Positions 54,529 to 64,000 of a DNA stretch of 64,000 nt are shown piece by piece. A program made the position numbers and the translations under genes. Origin of the DNA: CAZYFH01 sp965249175 (GTDB lineage: Bacteria > Acidobacteriota > Vicinamibacteria > Vicinamibacterales > UBA8438); assembly GCA_965249175.1 (NCBI GenBank), contig OZ252227.1, positions 1 to 64,000 of the forward strand, in the 5' to 3' direction. Under the pieces are notes generated by a model that was not told the origin of the DNA, did not search any database, and saw only the letters and a list, made by a program, of their open reading frames with translations. Position 1 is the stretch's first letter; each line of letters starts with the position of its first letter.

Positions 54529-54923
54529 GAGAAATAGACCACGCTGTAGTAAATCCAGACAACACCGATCACGATGTTCATGACGCCGAATGCACGTAGG
54601 GCAGGGGCACTAAATCCCTCCAGGAACCACAGGGTGAATCGCGTGACAGGCCTTGGCGCGCTCATTAGCACGACCGCCGTGCCGACCAGAGCCATCCCCA
54701 TGAGAACGAGGATCCCGGGAAACACGCCCTCGACATCCCGAGCCGACAACAGGGTTATCCCTATCGTGCCCAGGAGCCCAGCAATCGCTCTGCCTCCCGC
54801 AGCCGACCCAAAGACTTTTTGGCGATAGAACTGGAGGGCCTTGGCTGGCGCGACGGCGAAGGGACCACGGGCAGCGATGATGAATGTACCGAACAGCACG
54901 CTTGAAAGCAGCAGCATGTTCAT
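54525..54923 (-). CDS. Membrane protein of unknown function
   Basis: About 132 residues from MNMLLLSSVLFGTFII (an upstream ATG 16 codons earlier is possible). Segments LLGTIGITLLSARD, FPGILVLMGMALVGTAVVLM and FGVMNIVIGVVWIYYSVVYF are hydrophobic. The TAG stop lies in the IS-end CTAG. Similar layout to the genes at 43522 and 55069. Confidence 0.55.
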   Translation of the reverse strand: MNMLLLSSVLFGTFIIAARGPFAVAPAKALQFYRQKVFGSAAGGRAIAGLLGTIGITLLSARDVEGVFPGILVLMGMALVGTAVVLMSAPRPVTRFTLWFLEGFSAPALRAFGVMNIVIGVVWIYYSVVYFS

Positions 54924-55068
54924 ATTGTCCACCAATTGCCGAATGGACCAGCATGCCAGAGACGACAGCATACTTACGTTGACTTACGGCACCTGCCCTT
55001 TTCGCCAGACCAAGTGGAATCAGAGGGTTACAGGATTCGGAGTTGCTTAAAGTGGGCGTTGGCATCGA

Positions 55069-55473
55069 TCACGCCAGGCCTTTAACCGTCTCCGCTCTGT
55101 CTCCGGCAATGTAGCGGACGACATCAACAGTATCCATAAGCAACGACAGCGCGTTGAGTGTGATCAATATTCTCAGCCAGAGACCGAATAACGTGTCGGC
55201 GGGTGCTTGGTCGAGCCGTGTCCACAGGAACCATATCAGCGGGATCCATAGCACGTGGCCTAAGCCCAGGAGTCTGGTGAATCCTGAGAGCCCGGTCAAT
55301 ACCGTCATCAGTACCCCGCTTGCCATGATTGTGGCGAATACCACCTGAGCCTCCAGCCGCCCGAGGAAGAACAGTGGGATGACCATGTTCGCCGTGACCA
55401 ACAGCACGAGCCAGAGGCGCACCGGGAGTGGCATCCGCATCACGCCCCGATTGAACCGCAAGAACGCACGCAT
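55069..55473 (-). CDS. Membrane protein of unknown function
   Basis: 134 residues, four hydrophobic segments (LWLVLLVTANMVIPLFFLG, VFATIMASGVLMTVLTGL, LGHVLWIPLIWFLW, WLRILITLNALSLLM). No family recognised. It is about 40 bases downstream of the secreted-protein gene at 55512, same strand. Confidence 0.55.
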   Translation of the reverse strand: MRAFLRFNRGVMRMPLPVRLWLVLLVTANMVIPLFFLGRLEAQVVFATIMASGVLMTVLTGLSGFTRLLGLGHVLWIPLIWFLWTRLDQAPADTLFGLWLRILITLNALSLLMDTVDVVRYIAGDRAETVKGLA

Positions 55474-55511
55474 GTTCTCCTCCAGGACGCTAGACCATTA
55501 CCCTGCACTGA

Positions 55512-56540
55512 TCATTCCTTCGCGGCCTGTGCAGCGACCTTCTCCTTGGCACGTGACCCAGTGAGGATGTTATAGAGCCCGTAGTTGCCTTCGTGACACG
55601 CATACTCGAACATCGGAGCCTGAGTGCGCGTCATGGGTAGCGAGCCCGTCCAAGGGCTTGTCCACGTCTTCGGGTCGGTGACCGTGAACTCCCAGTCGAG
55701 CGTGTCAGGACCGATGCGCGTGTAGCGCTCGACGACATGCAAGGCCTCACTGAGATCTCCAGTCCCTCCAGTGACCTGTCTGATGATGGTCTCGTTTCTG
55801 AAATTGGTGGTCTCGACCACCAGCGTCTCACCTTCCCAGTGGCCACGCGAGTCCCCTGCATACTGACGAATGGCTGGCGCGATGTGGGGACGCCCGTCCA
55901 GGGGGATGTAGCGAACTTCGTGGATGTGCTCTTGGAGAATCGCCACCCACTCAGGAATCTGGACGATGTGATAGTGGTTGTTATACCCACTGGGCAGCGA
56001 GGGGATCCCGCGGTACCAGATACACCGGACGGCCAGCGGTAGGTCCTCCCATGAAGCGGCGGGGCTGCGTCCACCCCCCACATCTCTGAGCCGCTGCGCC
56101 TCCGGTGACGTGCGCCTCGTGTGCGCCTCTGGTGTCAAGGCGGGCAGCCTCCCGTTCGGCGGATCGATGACTATCGACGTGCGCCCCGTTGTTGTCGTGC
56201 CATAGTCCAGCCACAAGTTGTTGTAGAAGCCCGGTGCCCCGTCCTCCCCCCTGTCCACGCTGTTGGTGACGGTCGTTCTCTGAGCCGGCCGGTTTAACAG
56301 GCGCTCATTCCGGGCAATCCTTGTTTGTTCGAGGTTGGCCGCCTCTTCCTCTGTCAGAAACTCCTTATCCGCCTGCTCTTCAGGGCGTTGCATCGGCGTG
56401 ATGGTGCCGTTGTTCCAGACCCCCTGCAGATCCGGATGGCCCCATGGGGTTCGGGGAGCGGTCTGGGCCACAACAGGATTGGCGGTCAGCGTCACGACAG
56501 CGATCAATACGAACACCGCAGCGAGACATCGATGACTCAT
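55512..56540 (-). CDS. Secreted 'RTPWG-PDLQG-W' family protein of unknown function
   Basis: About 342 residues from MSHRCLAAVFVLIAVV (signal peptide ending PVVAQ). Mature signature RTPWGHPDLQGVWNNGTITP, then DPPNGRLP, RGHWEGETLVVETTNFRN and FEYACHEGNYGLYNIL. Paralog of the gene at 19552. Its upstream region is now occupied by ISL3 copy C about 165 bases away. Confidence 0.75.
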   Translation of the reverse strand: MSHRCLAAVFVLIAVVTLTANPVVAQTAPRTPWGHPDLQGVWNNGTITPMQRPEEQADKEFLTEEEAANLEQTRIARNERLLNRPAQRTTVTNSVDRGEDGAPGFYNNLWLDYGTTTTGRTSIVIDPPNGRLPALTPEAHTRRTSPEAQRLRDVGGGRSPAASWEDLPLAVRCIWYRGIPSLPSGYNNHYHIVQIPEWVAILQEHIHEVRYIPLDGRPHIAPAIRQYAGDSRGHWEGETLVVETTNFRNETIIRQVTGGTGDLSEALHVVERYTRIGPDTLDWEFTVTDPKTWTSPWTGSLPMTRTQAPMFEYACHEGNYGLYNILTGSRAKEKVAAQAAKE

Positions 56541-56706
56541 CTGACCCTCCTCGCTTTCGTCAAGCAGGCCCATGATGGACCTGGAGCTAATTGCACGCAA
56601 GGACTTGCTGATGGATGGCCCCTGGGCCCGGCGGCGCTCACGTCTCAAGGAAAAGCGCAACCAAATTGGTGTGTTGGACGTCTTACCCTGCAGAGACCAC
56701 AAAATG

Positions 56707-58155
56707 GGCTCTTCACCGATTTGAGTACAAGGGTTGAAGGCTCAAGAAGCGCGCCAGGTCGCGAGACGATCGAATCGGATGAGCCGTGGCCCACTTCAGT
56801 TTGAGCAAGAGCAGTTGTTCATTCTGCATACCGCGTGCGCGGCGGAGGACCGCCTTGATGGTCGTGTTGATCGATTCGACCACGCCGAAGCGAACAGGGT
56901 GGAAGCAGTAGGCAGCGATGCCCTCGAGATGACGAACGAGGAACGCGCCGAGGCGCTCCATCTCGGGGAGCCGTTGCCAGCGCAACGCGGTCACCCAGCC
57001 GATGAGGAAGTGCCCCACGCCCATCGGCGTCCGATACGTCCACAGGCGGTCGAGCTGTTCGCGCAGGAGACAGGCTTTGAACAGCCGGCGATTCGCGGCA
57101 AACAACGTCTGCAGTTCCCGGCGCTTCGAGCCGCGGACCGTCTTCCAGCGCCGGAGCAGCAACCAGCGTTTCCCGCGCCCATGGGCACGCATCACGGCCC
57201 CGGCGCGGAAGAACTCTTGGCGGCGGACCTCGTCGAGCGCGGCGCTCGCATGCTGGAGGACATGGAATTTGTCGAACACCACGTCGGCCTGCGGCAGCAC
57301 CTGCGTGACCGCATTGAGATAGGGCCGGTGCATGTCGGTACACACCGCGTGAATCGCGCCCCGCTGATGCGGGTCGAGATCCTCCGTGAGCAAGGTCGTG
57401 GCGGTAGTCGTTGTGCGATCCTGACGCAAGCCCATGACCTCGCCGCGCACCACATCCGACAGGACAGTCCAGAAGCGCTGGCCCTTCCCGCGCTGCACCT
57501 CATCGAGGCCGATGTGCCGCGGTCGCCGTTTCCGGCGGGTGCGATCCCACTCGGTCAAGAAGGCCGTCTCGGCGCGCCGGGCTTTGCCCCAGCTGACGCG
57601 GTGCCGCACGGCGGCGTGGCTGGTCGGCATCGACTGGCAATCCAGGCCGATCTGCTGGCGCAAGCGGCGCGTGACCCGGGCCTTCGGGGTGGCAAATTCG
57701 ATCCGCTCCGTGCGCACCCCGCAGTGGCGACAGATCACGCGTCGTTGCCGGTAGACCAACGTGACCGGATGCCGTGCCCAGGGCAGATCGTCCCACGTCC
57801 GCTCGCGCGCGGCGCGCACGCGGCCGGTGCGGCGTCCACAGCCGTTGCACACATAGCGCCGTATCCCGCGCCGCTCCAACTGCAACCGCAGGCGACTCTC
57901 CACCCCGTCGTCCTCCCGTTCGACGCGCACCACTCGGAAGCCCGACAAGCCCAAGATCCAGGTACAATCCCGTTGCGATCCCACGTGTCCTCCCTTCTTG
58001 GTTGCACATCAAGAGAGAACAACACCGGGTGGTCCGGTGCAAGTGGGATCGCGTTCTTTCGTCCAGGCCGTCGAGCAGGCCGCCCACCTCAATTGCGGCC
58101 CGCGCAGGCGGCCGGGTATCACCTCAGATCGCTGTACTCAAATCGACGAAGAGCC
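56707..58155 (-). mobile_element. ISL3-family insertion sequence (type b), copy C
   Basis: 1449 bp with the same ends as copies A and B and a perfect 8-bp duplication ACAAAATG (56699-56706 and 58156-58163). It lies between two genes and probably removes the promoter of one or both. Confidence 0.95.
56713..57984 (-). CDS. ISL3-family transposase (type b), copy C
   Basis: 423 residues, intact, identical to copy A (see 16236 for motifs). Confidence 0.92.
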   Translation of the reverse strand: MGSQRDCTWILGLSGFRVVRVEREDDGVESRLRLQLERRGIRRYVCNGCGRRTGRVRAARERTWDDLPWARHPVTLVYRQRRVICRHCGVRTERIEFATPKARVTRRLRQQIGLDCQSMPTSHAAVRHRVSWGKARRAETAFLTEWDRTRRKRRPRHIGLDEVQRGKGQRFWTVLSDVVRGEVMGLRQDRTTTTATTLLTEDLDPHQRGAIHAVCTDMHRPYLNAVTQVLPQADVVFDKFHVLQHASAALDEVRRQEFFRAGAVMRAHGRGKRWLLLRRWKTVRGSKRRELQTLFAANRRLFKACLLREQLDRLWTYRTPMGVGHFLIGWVTALRWQRLPEMERLGAFLVRHLEGIAAYCFHPVRFGVVESINTTIKAVLRRARGMQNEQLLLLKLKWATAHPIRSSRDLARFLSLQPLYSNR

Positions 58156-58160
58156 ACAAA

Positions 58161-58361
58161 ATGACACTGCAGCGTTTCCACAACGTGACAGCCGACGTGG
58201 ACGAAGGCCAACTGCGCCAAGCCATGACCGTCGCTCTGGCGTCAGAGATCCCCCGCGACCCGGAGGGGTACCGACGTTTCTACGCTCGGGTCATCGATGC
58301 ACTCCCCGAACCTGCAGAGAGCAGGCCGGTTTTGGCAACTCCTGAACTCGTGCCAGCCTGA
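58161..58361 (+). CDS. Small hypothetical protein
   Basis: 66 residues from MTLQRFHNVTADVDEG; helical, with DPEGYRRFYARVIDALPEP. The ATG lies inside the 8-bp duplication at the ISL3 end, so its own RBS and promoter have been displaced. No homology known. Confidence 0.4.
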   Translation: MTLQRFHNVTADVDEGQLRQAMTVALASEIPRDPEGYRRFYARVIDALPEPAESRPVLATPELVPA

Positions 58362-58521
58362 TTCCTGAAGCGATTCGTTCTCTCGCTGGCCTCCCCTCCT
58401 GGGACTACGACGACCTGGACGGGGTTTACTGTGCCCGTACGATGTGTCAGAGAGTGATCGCAGGCTGCTTGGGAGGAATCCATTTTTGACTAATTCTTCG
58501 TACTCCCGGGCGACCCCGTGA

Positions 58522-58926
58522 TCAGACAGTCGAGCCAGACACCGAGGATGCCCGCCCCAAGCGTCGACTCGCTATCACCAGCACCACGGCGATGATCAGT
58601 TCGGAAACGAAGTACAGCAGCGGCACAGCGCCAGGGCTCCCATCCAACACGAACCCGACGAGCCGGCCTGTGGCAATGAGCGCCAGGAGCATCGCGGCCG
58701 CCAGAAACCACTCAGACCTGCGCTGCACAAGACCAAGGACTAGCAAAGCCGCACTGGTCAAGAAGATCCCGCCGATATCGCCCCGGACCGTGCTGAGACC
58801 ATCTGCGCCAATGGCAGTGATGGCAAACGCATCGGTCGATGGCATGGACGCAAACATCAAACTTGCGCCCGTGACCAGGAAAAACAACACGAAAAGCCCC
58901 ACGATGATCTTCAACGTCAGGTCCAT
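58522..58926 (-). CDS. DUF4345-like membrane protein
   Basis: 134 residues with four hydrophobic segments (IIVGLFVLFFLVTGASLMF, GIFLTSAALLVLGLVQ, FLAAAMLLALIATGRLV, YFVSELIIAVVLVIA) and a conserved-looking RGDIGG between the first and second, as in DUF4345 proteins. Function unknown. Confidence 0.6.
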   Translation of the reverse strand: MDLTLKIIVGLFVLFFLVTGASLMFASMPSTDAFAITAIGADGLSTVRGDIGGIFLTSAALLVLGLVQRRSEWFLAAAMLLALIATGRLVGFVLDGSPGAVPLLYFVSELIIAVVLVIASRRLGRASSVSGSTV

Positions 58927-59137
58927 GCGCTCCCTCCGGCTGGTCGACTTCGCCTACGTATACGTCACGAGGCGGGCTTGACGGGAGAGTCCAACGCGTC
59001 TGCCGTTGGGGGAGCGTTGGGGCAAGTGCGCTTGCAGCCAGTACGCTCGTTTTGAGCTGCCGTCGTTTCTTGGGGGGAACGAGCGCGGCTAGCGAGCCCG
59101 ATAACCGAGAGCGGATTCTTATAGGCGGATCCAGCCT

Positions 59138-61315
59138 TCAGGCGGCTTCAACGTTCTCATCCCCTAGAATTCGAACCACACCGTTCGTCCCATCGACCTC
59201 GAGCAACTGGCCGTCTACGATCAGGTCGGTGACGCTATCCAGGCCTGATACGCACGGCAGGCCGTACTCGCGCGCGATGATGGCGCCGTGCTGCAGCGGC
59301 CCACCGACTTCGAGGACCACACCCGCCGCGTTGATGAAGATCGGCGTCCAGCCGGGATCGGATGCGCGGGTGACGAGGATCTCACCCTTCTCGAGCGGCT
59401 TTGCGTAGGGCTCGTCGAGGACCTTCGCCTTGCCGCGCACGACGCCCGGCGCGATGGGGTCGCCCACCAGGGCGTTCCGGGTCTTCGGTCTGATCGGCTG
59501 TCGCGCGGAAGATCCTGCCGCGGCTGTCGATGAACCGCGGCCAGTTTCTGACCCGAGCGAACTTCTCCCTCGGTGCGACGTTCGTCGCTGCCAGGTCCGC
59601 GAGATCGAGACTCGGGAGATGGACCTGCGGGGCAATCCGACCTCGGAGATGGGCCACGCGATGTACCGGTTGGCCTCGTTCCCCGAGATCCAGGCAACGC
59701 CCACCGGCGACGAGTTCGAGCAGAAGGTGAACGGGAGCGCAGGGCCACGACGAGATCGTCCACGTCGTCGTTCTTGAACATGCGGCCGATGCGCCAGCGC
59801 GAGAAATACGAGGGCAACAGGACTCCCGTGACGGTGCCCATCTGTTTCTGGAACGCGGCAAGGAGCTTTTCGACGAGCTCGTCGACCGGCATGTCCCGCG
59901 AAACCAGCGCTTTGCAGACAGCGACATCGTTTGCAAACTGTTCCTCGTAGGCTTGCGTGGCCTGGCCGGGGCTCCTGAAACCGCGATACGCAGCGGGCAG
60001 GACGCTGCCGACGGACTTGATCGCTCGCCATCCCAGACCCTTGAGTGGCGCCGGCGTTTCTTTCGGGAGGTACTCGCCTTTCACGTCAATGGATTCGAAG
60101 ATCTTGCGCGTCGGTGTGTCGTACGTTTTAAAAACACCCGACCCGACACGGGTGCCGAGGGCCTTGCACACGTTGGACAGATGAAAGTATTGGCGGCCGT
60201 CGACATTCAGGACGGTGCCCTGGTCACCCCGATCGACCATCCCCTGATCGCCTTTTATGGCTTCCAGCATCTGCCCCCAGATCTCGAGGCCCAGGACGGA
60301 CAGCGACTCAGTGAATCCCTGGGTCAGCACGATGATGTCGAGATAGAGGTTCTTCGGCGCGCCTGGCTCGGTGACCATGCTGTCGGATAGCGGTACGTAG
60401 GTCGTGATCGGCCGCGACTGCAAGAGGTGGAGCGTGCCGCCCTCGATCGCCCCACTCGATGTCCATCGGTTTACCGGAGTGCTCCTCCGCCCGCGCCGCC
60501 AGCTGCGCGATTTCTATCGCCTGCGCGTCGGTCAGGCACGGCGCGTCCGGGCGCTCGTTGGCGCGTTCGCGTGTCCCACCGCCGCTCTCGATGTGTAGCG
60601 CGTGCGACTTGCTCGCGATGTTCTTGTCGAGCAGCTTCGACTCGACCTTGTCGACCACGTACGTGTCGGGCGTCACCACGCCCGCGACGACGGTTTCGCC
60701 CAGACCGAAGTTCGCGTTGATCACGGCTTCGTCGAAGCAGTTGTTCTGCGGGTTTAGTGAGAACGCGACGCCGCTCACATCCGAGGCGATCTGGCGTTGG
60801 ACGACGACGGCGATACGCGGATCATCCGTCGCCATCCCGTGCTGCATCTTGTATTTGACGATCCGCTCATCGAAGACGGAGGTGAAGGAATGCAGGATCG
60901 CCGCCTGCAGAGTCTCTCGGGTGACGCCCAGCGTCGTTTCGTAGCCACCGGCAAACGAGCTGCCCTCGAGATCTTCCTCGGGGGACGATGAACGCACGGC
61001 GACCACGACATTTTCGGGCCACTCCCGCATGGCCGCCTCCAGCGCCTGTACCTGGGGGGCGTCGAACGCAAGCGACGCGCACGCATCCTTGACGGCGTCG
61101 CAATTTTTCTTGATGTCGGCTTCTGACGTGGCGAGGAATCCGGCCCACGCGTCGCTCTTCGTGACGGTGTCGAGCCATGGCTGGAAGCACTCGACGTCGA
61201 GCACAAGGCCGTCCGGCACGTTGAATCCCGCGTGCGTCGCCTCGATGAGCGAGCGCGCCTTGCCGCCCACGTCCTGAATCGACGGCACCTTCTCCACCGT
61301 GAAGGTGTGAATCAT
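59138..61315 (-). pseudogene. PEP synthase / phosphotransferase-like protein, frameshifted
   Basis: The N-terminal ATP-grasp part (MIHTFTVEKVPSIQDVGGKA, VAVRSSSPEEDLEGSSFAGG, VVVQRQIASDVSGVAF) reads to about 60450. The middle helical part (LYLDIIVLTQGFTESLSVLG, NDVAVCKALVSRDM) is in another frame. The C-terminal phosphohistidine domain (PIAPGVVRGKAKVLDE, VGGPLQHGAIIAREYGLPCV) is in a third. Domain order matches PEP synthases and rifampicin phosphotransferases, which move phosphate from ATP via His. At least two or three indels are needed; decay or sequencing error. Confidence 0.75.
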
Positions 61316-61346
61316 CTTGGTTGTCCCCCTACAGAGAACGCCTACT

Positions 61347-63844
61347 CTACCGCATTGCGGCGTCCCCGGACCTCCGACTGACGCGGCCCACGTCCCCGTC
61401 GACGTGCAGGTCGTCGCCGTTCCGAATGTTGCGCATGGCGTCGCGTACGTTCACCACGGCCGGCAGTCCGTACTCCCGTGCCACGACCGCGCCGTGCGAC
61501 AGGTAGCCACCGGTCTCCATCACCGCGGCCGAGGCACGGAGGAACAGCGGGGTCCAGCCAGGGTCGGTAGACGGCGCCACCAGCACATCCCCCCTGCGCA
61601 TACGCCGACCGTCGTGCGGCGTCTCCAACACGCACGCGTTGCCGGCAGCCGTGCCTGGAGCAGCCGCCACCCCGGTCCACAACGTGGCGTTCGCCTCGGT
61701 CGCGGGGTCCGGTTCCTGGACCGGGTCGACCGCCCGGCCACTGGCGACCGAGGGGGCCGCGTCGGTGACGACGCCGGGCGGCGTGTATCGGCGTTGGTCG
61801 GCGAGACGGCGTTTACGGTCTTCGACCAGCGCCGCGGCCCCGCTGCCGTCCCACCACCCGTCGAGGAAGGCCTCCAAGTCCACGAACCCCAGATGGAACA
61901 CGTCGTCGCGCGTGGCAAGGTGCCCGGTCCGCTGCAGGCGGTGGCCGACCTCCAGACAGATCTGCCGGATCATGGCGACGGCCGCGGCCGTCCCGGACTT
62001 CGCGTTCTCGCGCAACGCGGCGCCCTGTCGACTGCGTCCGAGGAGCCACCGGACGATCGGTCGGGCGTAGGCCGGCACGTCGGCTAACCCGGCTTCCGCG
62101 CGCTGGCGCACGTCGACGGCATGAGCGCGCTGGTCGCCCAGATCGGGATGCTCGACGTGAAACTGGATCTGCTCGAGCAAATACGACGGGTCCTCCGACC
62201 AGCGCGGACTCGCGAACTCCATCTCGAACACCGCCCGGTGACCGAAGTCGTCCAGGGAGCCGGCCGACCAGGGTCTGGGCGCGATCGCCGGTCGCGCGCT
62301 CGAGGACGTCCTGCATCGCGTTCATCCAGGCGCCGTAGTAGGTCGCCGCGATCTGCAGCACCGGCTGGTAGTCGAGACCCATGTCCTGGACCCGCTGCGA
62401 CTCGTCCTGCAGCGCGGCATCGCTCAGCGTCGACAGATCGGTCGCACGCGACTGCCGGGCGCGCTCGATCATCGCTGCGATGCGTGGCGCGGCTCTGCGA
62501 TGAAAGTTCCACAGGTACCGGGCGAGCCGGAGGCGGCGCCACAGCCGGGCGCGCCCGCTGCGCCCGCGCGTGGGGTTGCCCGCCGGGACCGAAATCTCTG
62601 GCTGGAACCCGCCCATGGCCCGGTTGGTCTCCCCGGGGGGATGCCGACCGCGTCGAAGAGACTCCATTGCAGGCTGTCGAGGTCGAAGTAGGACGGCCCC
62701 CGAACCGACGCATCACCTCCATGCCGGCGGGCAGCGGGTACCCGGCGACCTGCAGCGAGGCATAGACGATCGCCTGGGCGCTGGCGTCGACGAACGACCA
62801 GGTCAGCACCGTCAGCGGTCGGGGAAACGAGTCGCGGACGTTCGCATTCGACCAGGTCGTCGTGCGAGTGGGGACGCCGGGAAAGGTCCACCGCGGTATC
62901 CGCGTCACCGGACGCGCCTGGAGAAGCCAGAAGTCGTTGCCGTCCCAGGCCCACTCGACGTCTTGCGGCACGTCGCCGTCTCCCAGCGCCCAATGCACGC
63001 GAAAGACCAGCCGCGCCAGGGTGTCGATGTGCTGGTCGTCGAGCACGGCGGGTGCTCCGATCGCGTCGGTCCGCTCGACGTGCCGCGTCCGGCCGCCGTG
63101 CCTGACCGCGTACTGCTGTGGGTTGACACCGCCGCCGACCACAGCCTCACCGGCGCCCGCCGCGAGGTTGATGGTGACGACGCCCCGCTCCCCCGTCACC
63201 GGATCGCAAGAGAACGCGACGCCCGCGGCGATCGATCCCTCTGTGGGGTCGCCGATCAGATCGCAGATGACCACCGCGCACGGGGTCGCATCGTCGGCTA
63301 CGCCGAAGTGTCTCCGGTAGGCGACCGCCTGCGGAGTCCAGAGCGAGGCGAAGCAATGTAGGACCGCGGCGCACACCGCGTCGGCACCGACGACCCCGAG
63401 CACGCTGTCGTGGATCCCGGCAAAGGCGGTGCCGGCGCCGTCCTCGGCGACGGCGCTCGACCGCACGGCGACCGGCCGATCGTCGAGGCCGGCCCGTCGC
63501 AGGAACGCGCCTATCGCGAGCCGGGTTTCATCCGGAAGCGCCTCGGACGCAATCGCCTCGCGCAGCCGATCGAGGCGTTCTCGGACAGCATCCTCGTCGA
63601 CCGCGTCGGCCTCGACGGCGGCCAGAGCGGCGACCTGCTCGGCCAGCGAGGGCCGGGCCACGAGCGCCTCATAGGTCGCGGCGGTCAGGACGCCCCCCGC
63701 CGGCACCCGGAAGCCGTACCGGGCCAGGCGGCCCAGGTTCCAGCCCTTTCCGCCCACGTGCGGCGGGCCGGCCTGAACACTGTGCGCCCAGCTCAGCACC
63801 GGCCCCACCGGCAACTCGTCGACACCCGTCTCGTCACCTGCCAT
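61347..63844 (-). pseudogene. Second PEP synthase / rifampicin-phosphotransferase-like protein, frameshifted
   Basis: N-terminal ATP-grasp domain (VGGKGWNLGRLARYGF, VAVRSSAVAEDGAGTAFAG, AAGVAFSCDPVTGE, WLLQARPVTRIPRW) reads to about 62650. A helical middle part (YLWNFHRRAAPRIAAMI, ATYYGAWMNAMQDVLE) is in a second frame. The His domain (AAPGTAAGNACVLE, ETGGYLSHGAVVAREYGLPAV) is in a third. Same architecture as the gene downstream at 59138 and only 31 bases from it, so both are probably one operon. Antibiotic modification or central metabolism cannot be told apart by eye. Confidence 0.75.
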
Positions 63845-63968
63845 GGATCTGCCCTGCTGGCGCGCGGCATGCGGCGCCTACGTATCGTATCGGCTGCCGG
63901 TCGAAGCGGCGCGGAGCCAGCATCGGGCTGCCCTAGCTTCGGGGCGACCGATCCGCCCACAATGGCGC

Positions 63969-64000
63969 ATGAACTACACAAGAATCGCGCTCGGGGCCGT
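63969..64000 (+). CDS. Possible gene start running off the window
   Basis: ATG followed by NYTRIALGA, which looks like the beginning of a signal or transmembrane segment, is divergent from the gene at 61347. Only ten codons are visible and no clear RBS is present. Confidence 0.2.
   Translation, partial: MNYTRIALGA

Noticed and set aside
1..64000. CRISPR array or prophage
   Set aside because: No regularly spaced direct repeats and no capsid, portal, tail or integrase genes were seen; the only phage-like hint is the HTH protein at 51562.

Overview
The window is high-GC bacterial chromosome, probably from an Acidobacteriota-type organism (Vicinamibacteria-like). That placement is inference. 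It rests on secreted 'RTPWG-PDLQG-W' proteins, a DUF1552/DUF1592 cytochrome pair beside an ankyrin protein, a eukaryote-like Ser/Thr kinase with a TolB-like sensor region, DUF2339 and DUF5671 membrane proteins, and a soluble-adenylyl-cyclase-like giant protein. About 18 kb (roughly 28 percent) is insertion sequence: three identical IS1182/IS5-like copies, three near-identical ISL3 copies, a second ISL3 type, an IS256 pair, an IS21, and an IS3 carrying a nested IS30. Many host genes are split by these elements, and many carry single-base indels. The indels could be real decay or residual sequencing error.

Layout. 1-4065: 3' part of a dual cyclase/AAA/TPR protein. 4062-5717: IS and a small inverted-repeat element. 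5714-12343: operon of two paralogous FAD oxidoreductases flanking an acetoacetate-decarboxylase-like protein, one oxidoreductase split by an ISL3. 12688-19396: ankyrin protein, DUF1552, and DUF1592 split by an ISL3. 19552-30463: secreted and membrane proteins, a MarR regulator with a palindromic operator, a metallo-beta-lactamase-fold protein, a VOC protein and an alpha/beta hydrolase. 30811-37254: two-component system and a mercury operon. 37346-43833: small host genes and IS clusters. 43941-49799: IS256 x2 and IS21. 49794-58926: decayed kinase, HTH protein, small secreted and membrane proteins, two IS copies. 59138-63844: two tandem, frameshifted PEP-synthase/rifampicin-phosphotransferase-like proteins.

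The most important region is the mercury operon on the minus strand (37254 down to 32653). It has a MerR promoter, merR, a thioredoxin-like protein, a MerP-like lipoprotein, MerT, a TlpA-like protein (split by an IS and frameshifted) and an organomercurial lyase, MerB. In MerP an in-frame UGA replaces the first cysteine of the GMTCxxC mercury-binding motif. In MerB two in-frame UGAs fall on the two catalytic cysteine positions (Cys96 and Cys159 of the classical enzyme), with the catalytic Asp retained. Each UGA is followed about 20 nt later by a stem-loop with a guanosine at the start of its loop; both MerB loops are GGUC, the same as I recall for E. coli fdhF. I read this as a selenocysteine-based mercury and organomercury detoxification operon, the main discovery candidate here.

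Other notable points are an IS that appears to target CTAG and uses it as its own stop codon and that of host genes, two IS256 copies that share an in-frame UGA yet each have their own target duplication, two tRNA-like fragments, and a 28-residue membrane miniprotein.
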